From JACKOD01 sp041591635 (GTDB taxonomy: Bacteria; Pseudomonadota; Gammaproteobacteria; Pseudomonadales; Oleiphilaceae), in assembly GCA_041591635.1 (NCBI GenBank), contig JBFHRO010000037.1, positions 1 through 19,525 of the forward strand: 19,525 nt of DNA, read 5' to 3'. Position 1 is the first letter of the stretch. Every line of letters starts with the position of its first letter. Positions 6,610-14,041 of the stretch are shown here, piece after piece. Below the pieces are notes generated by a model that was not told the DNA's origin, made no database searches, and worked only from the letters and a program-made list of their open reading frames with translations. The translations under genes were made by a program, and so were the position numbers.

Positions 6610-9459
6610 ATGAAGCGCCATCATTTTTTCTGCCTGGTCAGCAGCCTGTGCTTTGCAAGTGCCAGTGCTTTCGGGGCCTCGACCTATACCCGTATTACCG
6701 CACCCGCCAGTGGTGCCACTTTTACGGAGGGTGCCACCGTCAGCGTAACTGTGGATGCCCAGGACCGGGACGGCATCGCCGTGGCCCGCCTTTGGGTCGA
6801 TGACACCTACTATGCCATGGATAACACGGCGCCCTTTGCGTTCAGTGTCTCCGGCTTGTCGCCTGGCACCCATTCCCTGATGGTGCGTACCAAAGACCGA
6901 AAGGGCAATGAGCTCGACAGCCAGCCGGTTTCCATCAGCATTCGCGAGCCACAAGCCTACAGCAGCATCACCGCCCCGACCGCCGGTGCCGTATTCAAGG
7001 CGGGCGAGACCTTTACCGTGCGGGCCAATGCCTATGATCCCGACGGCATAGATGCCGCCCGTCTGTGGGTCAATGGCAATTATCACAGCCTCGACAGCAG
7101 TGCCCCTTATGAGTTTTCCGTCAGTAATCTGCCGGTCGGGGTGCATGAGTTGATGGTTCGAACCAAGGATCGCAAGGGTAATCTGCTGGATAGCGCCGCC
7201 GTCAAAGTCTCGGTCACGAGTAGCGGCTCGGGTAATGCAGGTGGCGGAAGTGGCGGTGGCGTTGCTGCGGATGCCATCACTCTGCCGATTGAGGTGCTCG
7301 GGCCTGCCGGCACGAAAAAAAGTGTCAGCTTTGAGCTCAACGATACCTCTGCCATCAGCCACCTCTACCTGCGATGTAACGCCTGCGGTTATCACGACAT
7401 CGATCTCGACAAAAATACCGCCAAAACCAAAGCCACGGTGCGGGTGAACGGTGGTGCTCCCATTGCGCTGAAGCATTTCATCGAAAACGGCCGGGTGTAC
7501 GGCAATTCCCAGATCAAGATTATTGGCGGTGAGGCTGACTATGGCGGTATCGGCGGCGGTTTTCGCACGGTGCGCTTTACCGTTCCGGTGAGCGGTTTGA
7601 AAAAGGGGCTCAACACCCTGACCTTTGAACATCTCAATGCCGAGGCGCCCAGCATCGGCTTTCGTATCATCGAGCTCAACCTGTTGCAGAACGCAAGTCT
7701 CTCGCGCAAGGTGCTTGCCGATAACGAGTTTGTTGAAGACGATCCCAACGATTGGAATCCACCCCGAACGTCATCCGGTGATATCGCGCAAGGTGCCCGC
7801 CTGTGGCAGCAGCGCAACAAGCTCTACGATATCGGTCTTGACAGTCTTGATGGCCGCCTTGGCGGGCAGGGGGCAATCACCGGCAAAATGCAGGCTTCCT
7901 GTGCTGACTGTCATGCCAGTGATGGCCGCGATCTGAAGTACTTTAACTACTCCAGCTTCTCTATTATCGAACGGTCGAAGTTCCACGGTATGACCCAGCT
8001 TGAAGCAGAGCAGGTCGCTTCCTACATTCGTGATCTGGATCTGCCGATCGTCGATCAGGCGCGCCCCTGGAATCCGCCTTATCAGCCGGGCCCCGGGCTT
8101 GACAGCCGGCCCGCCTACGAATGGGCGGCCGGTGCCGGTGTGGATGCCATTCTGGATCGGGACAGCGATATGGCGCAGTATCTGTTTCCCCGGGGTACGG
8201 CGCTCAATGAAGTGCGCGCGGTGGTCGATCGCTATAAAACCCTTAATCTTCGCCAGTTGCCTGTCAATATTCCCATGCCGGAGTGGAATCAATGGCTGCC
8301 GCTCATTCACCCCGATGATGCCTTCAACACTTCCGCAGCCGCGATAGTGTCGGACTACAGGGGCGCCAATGTCGGCATGCCCTATTACAAGAAAATCTTC
8401 AATGATGCGGCGAGGAATCCAACCCCGGCCAATTTGGGAGGTTTTTCAGCGAGTATCAAGGAATGGTTTCGCCGCGGGCAGACCTGTTCCACGGCCGGTC
8501 TGGATAGCGGTGAGCCGGTGCGCGGACTCAATGGCGCTGTACTGAGTTCCCTGCGTTTGCCTTCTCCCTCGGTGACCAACAGCAACTGTACGAGCATCAA
8601 TCGTGCCTCGCTGAAAAATCTGGAGCTTGCCAAGCGCGGCCTGACAGCCTGGGCGGCTGTTAAAATGTGGGAGGTGATCCACAGCAACGATCTTGAGGAG
8701 GAATCCCGGCGCATGAGTGCCCCCGTGTGCTCAGCTGGCCGCTGTATCAATGCCAGCGAAGCCCGTGGCTGGGTGGCGGATGGCCGCAATGTGTTTGATC
8801 GCCCGCCGCACTTCACCGGTGTGGGCGAGGGGCGCAAGTACCTGAATCAAAATGCGTTGCAAGGCATTCTTGAAAGTAACGCCTGGTATCACCTGAACAT
8901 GATTCTTAACCCGGGCTATCGGCGCACCATGCCTTCGCACTTTGCCTACACCTACAGCCATGTGGAGTTGTTGCAGTTTGAGTCAAAGGTGGATCAGGGT
9001 TACCGCTTCTGGGCCACCCTGATCAAGCAGCGCCAATTGCAGACCAATGGCCGTTATGGCGTGGAGGAGGGGCTCGACCTGCGCACCGCCCAGCCCTATA
9101 TCTACTACGGCAGTGCCCGCAACAAAACCCGTACCGATACCCAGGATAGCGTCGGTCAACCCCTGTGGGGGCGCCTGGCGCAGGCCATGGTCGAGGATTT
9201 TGTGGCCGATGCCAACAACGCCACCGAAAGGGACTGGGCCAGTGCGACGCAAAACCGCAAGGTACAGCCCCGTGACAGCACCAACTTCTCGCCTTGTTCG
9301 GGTGTCTGCACCTTCGATTTGGGCGAGTATCAGGGCCGCAATACCTATCGCGTCATTCCTGAACTGCGCAAAATCGGTGTGAGCGAGGATGCCATCCAGA
9401 AACTCATTGCCTGGGGCCAGAAGACCTGGCCGCGCGGCCCCTGGAATAATCTGAAATAG
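6610..9459 (+). CDS. Secreted multidomain protein with Ig-like modules and a c-type heme motif
   Basis: This 949-residue exported protein starts with a signal peptide (1-22). Two homologous Ig-like modules follow (about 23-115 and 117-203), sharing the pattern DGI-ARLWV, then H-LMVRTKDRKGN-LDS. After a Gly/Ser linker comes a beta-rich domain (about 220-395). A cytochrome c-like segment carries the only CxxCH heme motif (Cys431-Ala-Asp-Cys434-His435); Met461 or His459 could be the distal ligand. The remaining roughly 470 residues are an uncharacterised region with several Cys pairs. Function is unknown; a periplasmic or extracellular redox or carbohydrate-associated role is a guess. The start at 6610 is chosen over 6535 because GGAG precedes it by five bases and it begins the signal peptide. 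It appears monocistronic, with a hairpin after it. Confidence 0.8.
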   Translation: MKRHHFFCLVSSLCFASASAFGASTYTRITAPASGATFTEGATVSVTVDAQDRDGIAVARLWVDDTYYAMDNTAPFAFSVSGLSPGTHSLMVRTKDRKGNELDSQPVSISIREPQAYSSITAPTAGAVFKAGETFTVRANAYDPDGIDAARLWVNGNYHSLDSSAPYEFSVSNLPVGVHELMVRTKDRKGNLLDSAAVKVSVTSSGSGNAGGGSGGGVAADAITLPIEVLGPAGTKKSVSFELNDTSAISHLYLRCNACGYHDIDLDKNTAKTKATVRVNGGAPIALKHFIENGRVYGNSQIKIIGGEADYGGIGGGFRTVRFTVPVSGLKKGLNTLTFEHLNAEAPSIGFRIIELNLLQNASLSRKVLADNEFVEDDPNDWNPPRTSSGDIAQGARLWQQRNKLYDIGLDSLDGRLGGQGAITGKMQASCADCHASDGRDLKYFNYSSFSIIERSKFHGMTQLEAEQVASYIRDLDLPIVDQARPWNPPYQPGPGLDSRPAYEWAAGAGVDAILDRDSDMAQYLFPRGTALNEVRAVVDRYKTLNLRQLPVNIPMPEWNQWLPLIHPDDAFNTSAAAIVSDYRGANVGMPYYKKIFNDAARNPTPANLGGFSASIKEWFRRGQTCSTAGLDSGEPVRGLNGAVLSSLRLPSPSVTNSNCTSINRASLKNLELAKRGLTAWAAVKMWEVIHSNDLEEESRRMSAPVCSAGRCINASEARGWVADGRNVFDRPPHFTGVGEGRKYLNQNALQGILESNAWYHLNMILNPGYRRTMPSHFAYTYSHVELLQFESKVDQGYRFWATLIKQRQLQTNGRYGVEEGLDLRTAQPYIYYGSARNKTRTDTQDSVGQPLWGRLAQAMVEDFVADANNATERDWASATQNRKVQPRDSTNFSPCSGVCTFDLGEYQGRNTYRVIPELRKIGVSEDAIQKLIAWGQKTWPRGPWNNLK

Positions 9460-9473
9460 ATAGGCGAGCGCAT

Positions 9474-9498
9474 CGCCGCAGCGCATACGCCTGCGGCG
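9474..9498 (+). terminator. Candidate terminator after the heme-motif gene
   Basis: CGCCGCAG (9474-9481) and CTGCGGCG (9491-9498) form a perfect 8-bp GC-rich stem with a 9-base loop, 14 bases after the stop codon, followed by GCTTTGGCTT. The T-run is short, so termination efficiency is uncertain. Confidence 0.6.
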
Positions 9499-9503
9499 GC
9501 TTT

Positions 9504-9992
9504 GGCTTACAACCGTTCCCGCATCTGCCCGGTGCCCCTGCGTTCAAGTGAAGGCGATTCATGATTACTTTGTTCATGATGACTTTGTTATCGCTTTGAA
9601 AGCAGGTGCGCCATCTCCTGTCTTTCCAATGAAATGAAATGTCGCCACAAATGGCACAAACGTGCATTATCGATGCTTAAAAGTGGTTCTATTGTACCAT
9701 TATCTGCATTTGTAACTATTTGAAAATAAATAATAAAAAAATGTGAACCCTGGTTGTGAATGTAATTCAATCTGTGAATTCAGACACGCACGATTTTGTG
9801 CAAAAAGGTATATTGAACGGGCAAGGTAACTATCAATTGTATAAAGCAAAACGGACTATAACAGAGCGGTGCCACAAGGGTGATTGCTTGTGTTTTGCGT
9901 CAAAAAAAGATAGCTGGATGTTCTCTGCGTTATCTCATGTCGCGCAATGAGGCGAAAGTTCAATATAAAGTTGCAAAAGGGGGATCGACCTC
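9504..9992. other. AT-rich gene-free leader of the RTX protein gene
   Basis: About 490 bases without a convincing gene separate the terminator from the RTX gene. They contain a 15-bp tandem repeat (9558-9587), a strongly AT-rich tract (about 9700-9745), three TGTGAA copies (9742, 9755, 9773) with a small dyad TGAAT-GTA-ATTCA (9757-9769), a TATAAA hexamer (9840-9845) and paired segments that could fold in RNA: GCAAAAC 9846-9852 with GTTTTGC 9892-9898, enclosing CACAAG 9873-9878 with CTTGTG 9887-9892. This looks like a regulated promoter and long 5' leader, but no known riboswitch class is recognised. Confidence 0.45.
9558..9587. repeat. 15-bp tandem repeat, two copies
   Basis: TTCATGATTACTTTG (9558-9572) is followed directly by TTCATGATGACTTTG (9573-9587), 14 of 15 bases identical. 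It lies in the gene-free region upstream of the RTX gene. Function unknown. Confidence 0.85.
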
Positions 9993-12900
9993 ATGACAAG
10001 CAAATCACTTAAGGGCACAAGAAACAGCGGTATTCAAAATTACGACCTTTCTGAAGCACAGCGCGATGCCGTGCTTGCCCAAAATGCTGAGAATGAAGGC
10101 GCTTCTGCATCCTCTGCCGGCACGGCAAACGGCGGGCAGCAAACCTTTCGTGCCTTTGCGGCCTCGAGCGGTATCGTAATTGATGGCGTACTTTACATTT
10201 TTGGCAATGATGGCAACGATGTTTTGACCGGCAGCGATGGCCCTGACCAGATCGTCGGCAAAGGCGGTGACGACACCATCAATGCGGGCCTGGGCGATGA
10301 CAGTATCTGGGGCGGCGACGGTAACGACAGCCTGTTCGGTGAAGGCGGTAATGACAAAATCAGCGGCGGCGCCGGCAATGACAGAATTGAAGGCGGACTG
10401 GGTGATGACACCCTGTGGGGCGAGGATGGCGATGATGTCATCCTCGGCGGCGCCGGGAACGACACCATTATTGGTGGTGCCGGGGCTGACGATATCGACG
10501 GCGGTGACGGCGATGACAGCATTTGGGGTGGCGCCGGCAATGACAAGATTCTCGGCGGCGCCGGGAATGACAAGATTCGCGGTGAGGCCGGCGATGACAA
10601 CATCGATGGCGGCGACGATAACGACACCATTTGGGGCGACTCCTATTCCCTTGAAGACTCCCTGCACGGCAATGACACCATTCTGGGTGGCCGGGGTAAC
10701 GACTTGCTGGCCGGTGGCGGCGGCAATGACACCATTGATGGCGGTGAGGGCGACGATATCATCTGGGGTGATGAAGCCGGATCCCACGGGACGACCTTTG
10801 GCAACGATACATTAACCGGCGGTGCCGGTAACGATTACCTCATTGGCGAAGGCGGCAATGACATTCTTTACGGTGGCGCCGGCAATGATACGCTCATCGG
10901 TGATGCCAGCTACCTGCCAAATTCCCTGCACGGCAATGACGAACTCTACGGTGGCGATGGTGACGACAAATTGCTCGGTGGTGGTGGCAACGATCTGCTC
11001 GTGGGCGGCACCGGCAACAACACCTACCTGTTCAGCAAAGACAGCGGCCATGATCGTATCGAGCTGACGGCGGGTGCTCGTGACGCTATCCAGTTTGGTA
11101 CCGGAATTACGCGCGCGGATGTCACCTTTATTCGGGAATACAATCCGCCTGCAAACGATCCGACCAAGGGTTACAGCGACGATTTCACCATCAAGATAGG
11201 CTCCGGCAGTTCCATTCTTTTTCAGAAGCTGTTCACCTACAGCTACTCCACGGCGATGGAAGAAATCCGCTTTGCCGACGGAACCAAGGTGCTGTACGAC
11301 GAATTCACCAACAGTGCCCCCGTGGTTGCCAAGAAAGTGGGCGATGTTACGGTGCTTGAAGATTCCGCGTTGAAGCTCAATGTGTCAGGAGTATTCTTTG
11401 ATATCGACAAGGATACGCTGGTACTAAGTGCGTCATCACCCTCGGGTGCCAAGCTGTTTGACTGGATGAAGTTCGATGGCGCCACTTTTACCGGTACGCC
11501 ACTCAACGAGCATGTAGGCGTATATACCGTTACGCTGTCAGCCTTCGATGGCTACAAGAGCGTCGAAACCACCTTCAAGCTGACCGTTGAAAATACTAAC
11601 GATGCGCCGGTATTGAGCAAGGCCATACCGGATCAGGAAGCTGCCGAAGATACAGTATTCAGCTTCACGGTTCCGGCCGATACGTTTCTCGATGTTGATG
11701 TGGGCGATACTCTGACCTATTCGGCAACCCTGGCCAATGGATCTGCCTTGCCCAGCTGGCTCAAGTTCAATGCCGGTTCGCGTACTTTCACCGGCACCCC
11801 TACCAACGCCGAGGTGGGGACCATCAATGTCCGTGTTACGGCCAAGGATACTTCCGGGGTGGCCATCAGTGATGATTTTGCACTGAACGTGGTCAACGTT
11901 AATGATGCCCCTACAGTGGCAAATCCGATTCCCGACAAAACCACCAATGAAGACAGCGCCTTCAGTTTTCAGTTTGCCGCCAATACCTTCGCGGATGTTG
12001 ATGCAGGCGACACCCTGACGTACTCAGCCACCCTCACCAACGGCTCGGCCTTGCCCAGCTGGCTGAAGTTCAACGCAGGTTCGCGCACCTTTACCGGCAC
12101 ACCTACCAACTCGGAGGTGGGAACCATCAATATTCGGGTTACCGCCAAAGATAGCTCCGGATCAACTGTCAGCGATGATTTTGCGCTTAAGGTCGTTAAC
12201 GTCAACGATGCACCCACGGTGGCAAACCCGATTCCGGACAGAACCGCCACTGAAGACAGCGGTTTCAGTTACCAGTTTGCGGCCAATACCTTTGCGGATG
12301 TCGATGTAGGCGATGTGTTGAGCTATACGGTGAGCGGGCCGAGCTGGCTGAAGTTTAACGCCTCTACCCGAACCTTTAGCGGCACGCCATTAAATGATGA
12401 TGTCGGCACCAATAACGTGACGGTTACGGCGTCAGACGGTAATGGCGGCAAGGTCAGCACTACCTTTAAGATCGTGGTGGCCAACACCAACGATGCGCCA
12501 ACCGTGGCCAATCCGATCCCGGATAAAACCGCCAGTCAGGGCAGCGCCTTCAGTTTTCAGTTTGCCAACAATACCTTCAATGATGTCGATGTGGGCGACA
12601 CCCTGACCTATACCTCCAATGCATCGGGCTGGCTGAGCTTTAATGCGTCGACGCGCACCTTTAGCGGCAATCCTACCAATGGGGATGTCGGGACCAAAAC
12701 CGTGACAGTTACCGCTTCGGACGGAAAAGGTGGCACCGTCAGTGACACCTTTAACATTGTGGTTTCCAATACCAATGATGCGCCCACGGTGGCGAACCCG
12801 ATACCAGACCGTACCACCAATGAAGACAGCGCGTTCAGTTTCCAGTTTGCGGCCAATACCTTTGCCGATATTGATACGGGCGATGTGCTTACCTATACCG

Positions 12901-13361
12901 CCAGTGCGCCGAGCTGGCTGAGCTTTAATGCCTCCACTCGCACCTTCACGGGCACCCCCTTGAACGAGCATGTGGGTACCAATACCGTTACAGTGACCGC
13001 ATCGGACGGCAAGGGCGGTACGGTCAGCGACAGCTTTGATATTGTCGTCAAAAATACCAATGACGCCCCTGTGGTGGATAAGGGAATTGCTAACCTGGAT
13101 ATTCAGGACAATGTACCTGTCAACTTCAAGATTCCCTCAAATGCGTTCAAGGACGTGGATGTGGGGGACACACTGAGCTTCACCACAGCTACCAAGTCCG
13201 GTGGGGCGGCGCTTCCTGCCTGGTTGAGCTTCAACAGCGGTACCGGAACCTTTACGGGCACACCCTCAAGCGCCGATGTACTGGCCGATACGGGCGTTGT
13301 CATTCTTGTAGGGGTCACTGACGGCTTGCTGTCCACCTCAACGACCTTTACCCTGATTTGA
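9993..13361 (+). CDS. Large RTX / cadherin-like (CADG) repeat protein, probable type I secreted adhesin
   Basis: The 1122-residue protein has no Sec signal. Its Gln/Ala/Ser-rich N-terminus (1-65) is followed by about 30 RTX nonapeptides of GGxGxDxhx type (about 71-345), which bind Ca2+ outside the cell, then a linker region of the kind seen after RTX blocks (346-440, with GTGITRADV and IRFADGT). Seven cadherin-like/He_PIG Ig modules of 95-101 residues follow (about 444-1122), each with DVDxGDxLxY, WLxFN, TFxGTP and ending NTNDAP. The last module stops at its final strand (TTFTLI), giving a hydrophobic C-terminus. This suggests a surface adhesin or matrix protein exported by the nearby type I system; substrate assignment is inference. 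The order is unusual: RTX repeats normally sit at the C-terminal end. An AAGGGGG-type Shine-Dalgarno precedes the ATG. Confidence 0.93.
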   Translation: MTSKSLKGTRNSGIQNYDLSEAQRDAVLAQNAENEGASASSAGTANGGQQTFRAFAASSGIVIDGVLYIFGNDGNDVLTGSDGPDQIVGKGGDDTINAGLGDDSIWGGDGNDSLFGEGGNDKISGGAGNDRIEGGLGDDTLWGEDGDDVILGGAGNDTIIGGAGADDIDGGDGDDSIWGGAGNDKILGGAGNDKIRGEAGDDNIDGGDDNDTIWGDSYSLEDSLHGNDTILGGRGNDLLAGGGGNDTIDGGEGDDIIWGDEAGSHGTTFGNDTLTGGAGNDYLIGEGGNDILYGGAGNDTLIGDASYLPNSLHGNDELYGGDGDDKLLGGGGNDLLVGGTGNNTYLFSKDSGHDRIELTAGARDAIQFGTGITRADVTFIREYNPPANDPTKGYSDDFTIKIGSGSSILFQKLFTYSYSTAMEEIRFADGTKVLYDEFTNSAPVVAKKVGDVTVLEDSALKLNVSGVFFDIDKDTLVLSASSPSGAKLFDWMKFDGATFTGTPLNEHVGVYTVTLSAFDGYKSVETTFKLTVENTNDAPVLSKAIPDQEAAEDTVFSFTVPADTFLDVDVGDTLTYSATLANGSALPSWLKFNAGSRTFTGTPTNAEVGTINVRVTAKDTSGVAISDDFALNVVNVNDAPTVANPIPDKTTNEDSAFSFQFAANTFADVDAGDTLTYSATLTNGSALPSWLKFNAGSRTFTGTPTNSEVGTINIRVTAKDSSGSTVSDDFALKVVNVNDAPTVANPIPDRTATEDSGFSYQFAANTFADVDVGDVLSYTVSGPSWLKFNASTRTFSGTPLNDDVGTNNVTVTASDGNGGKVSTTFKIVVANTNDAPTVANPIPDKTASQGSAFSFQFANNTFNDVDVGDTLTYTSNASGWLSFNASTRTFSGNPTNGDVGTKTVTVTASDGKGGTVSDTFNIVVSNTNDAPTVANPIPDRTTNEDSAFSFQFAANTFADIDTGDVLTYTASAPSWLSFNASTRTFTGTPLNEHVGTNTVTVTASDGKGGTVSDSFDIVVKNTNDAPVVDKGIANLDIQDNVPVNFKIPSNAFKDVDVGDTLSFTTATKSGGAALPAWLSFNSGTGTFTGTPSSADVLADTGVVILVGVTDGLLSTSTTFTLI
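10203..11020 (+). repeat. RTX calcium-binding repeat block with 36- and 44-residue super-repeats
   Basis: The nonapeptides are organised in larger units. Trp recurs at residues 106, 142, 178 and 214, exactly 36 residues (four nonapeptides, 108 bases) apart. Then come three 44-residue (132-base) units starting at 214, 258 and 302, each with an 8-residue insertion after (W/I)GD, such as SYSLEDSLHGND and ASYLPNSLHGND. Confidence 0.88.
11322..13358 (+). repeat. Seven tandem cadherin-like (CADG/He_PIG) modules
   Basis: Modules begin near residues 444, 541, 642, 743, 838, 933 and 1028. The central five start with VANPIPD or a close variant and end with NTNDAPT or NVNDAPT. Modules 2 and 3 are nearly identical in protein, yet differ at many third codon positions. 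The seventh lacks the terminal NTNDAP linker. Confidence 0.88.
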
Positions 13362-13423
13362 CCCGCGAAGGAGTGCGCCAAGCACCGGCAGTGATCATGA
13401 TGAAACCCGAAGGTAGCCAGGCC

Positions 13424-14020
13424 ATGTCAGCTACAAGAAGCGGTTTTTTCCTGATCCAGCTGGTGCTGGTGACTACCGCTTTTTTTGCAACATCCCTGAA
13501 TCCGCTCCTGCAGTTTGATCGAAGTGCCATTCATGAGGGCGAACTCTGGCGACTGGTTACAGGCCATTTCGTGCATCTCGGCAATTATCATGCACTAATG
13601 AATATGGTCGGGCTGGGTTTGATTCAGGTTATTTTTGCCACAGAATTCACCTGCAAAAAAGGTTTTGTTGCCCTGTTGTTTATTACCCTGTGCATTAGCC
13701 TGGCTTTATTGGCTTTTTCGCCACAAATTGAATGGTATCTCGGATTTTCTGGCGTGCTTTATGGATTATTGGCGCTGGGCCTGACGCTGAATCTTGGAGG
13801 CCAATTTTCGGTTTATTGGGTAGGCTTGATAGCTTTAGTAGTTAAAGTGGGGTTTGAGCAAACCCCCGCCTACGATGTAAACCATTTAATGAGCTACATT
13901 CACGCCCCGGTGGTGGTAGACGCGCATTTGTACGGTATGGTCGCTGCCATGATATTGGGAGCGTTTTGGAACTACTGCCGATTCAGAAGCCGGGACAGAC
14001 AGCAGAGTATTGTTAGATAA
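13424..14020 (+). CDS. rrtA: Rhombosortase (rhomboid-family intramembrane serine protease)
   Basis: The 198-residue protein has about six hydrophobic segments and the rhomboid catalytic dyad: Ser109 in GFSG (107-110) and His168 in the last helix (AHLYGMVAA). The conserved N-terminal block LWRLVTGHFVHLGNYHALMN (41-60) and short length match rhombosortases, which cleave GlyGly-CTERM proteins so they can be released or anchored at the surface. The GlyGly-CTERM gene lies 21 bases downstream, an ideal client. The frame is open from 13358, with ATG codons at 13397, 13400 and 13424; I prefer 13424 because GAAGGT lies nine bases upstream and the first TM segment follows at once. The gene follows the RTX gene by about 60 bases, so all three may form one operon. 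Confidence 0.88.
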   Translation: MSATRSGFFLIQLVLVTTAFFATSLNPLLQFDRSAIHEGELWRLVTGHFVHLGNYHALMNMVGLGLIQVIFATEFTCKKGFVALLFITLCISLALLAFSPQIEWYLGFSGVLYGLLALGLTLNLGGQFSVYWVGLIALVVKVGFEQTPAYDVNHLMSYIHAPVVVDAHLYGMVAAMILGAFWNYCRFRSRDRQQSIVR

Positions 14021-14041
14021 CGCATGAAATGAGAAACGAGC

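Noticed and set aside
7370..7400. Second heme motif in the Ig/cytochrome protein (CNACGYHD)
   Set aside because: The His is not directly after the second Cys, so it is not a CxxCH motif; more likely a disulfide or metal site.
9780..9900. c-di-GMP (GEMM-I) riboswitch, suggested by CACGCAC and GCAAA near the adhesin start
   Set aside because: The conserved second block (GGACGCAAAGCC-like) and the usual helix layout are missing; the short matches look accidental.
9756..9950. Possible 64-codon gene upstream of the RTX gene
   Set aside because: It starts with GTG, has no Shine-Dalgarno and no recognisable domain, and lies in an AT-rich leader with potential RNA pairings.
10005..10787. Minus-strand frames opposite the RTX block
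   Set aside because: Their low-complexity composition mirrors the repeated RTX codons; no independent start signal or domain.
13358..13423. Upstream TTG/ATG extension of the rhombosortase
   Set aside because: The TTG at 13358 and ATGs at 13397/13400 lack a well-spaced Shine-Dalgarno; the ATG at 13424 has one and directly precedes the first membrane helix. The longer starts cannot be fully excluded.
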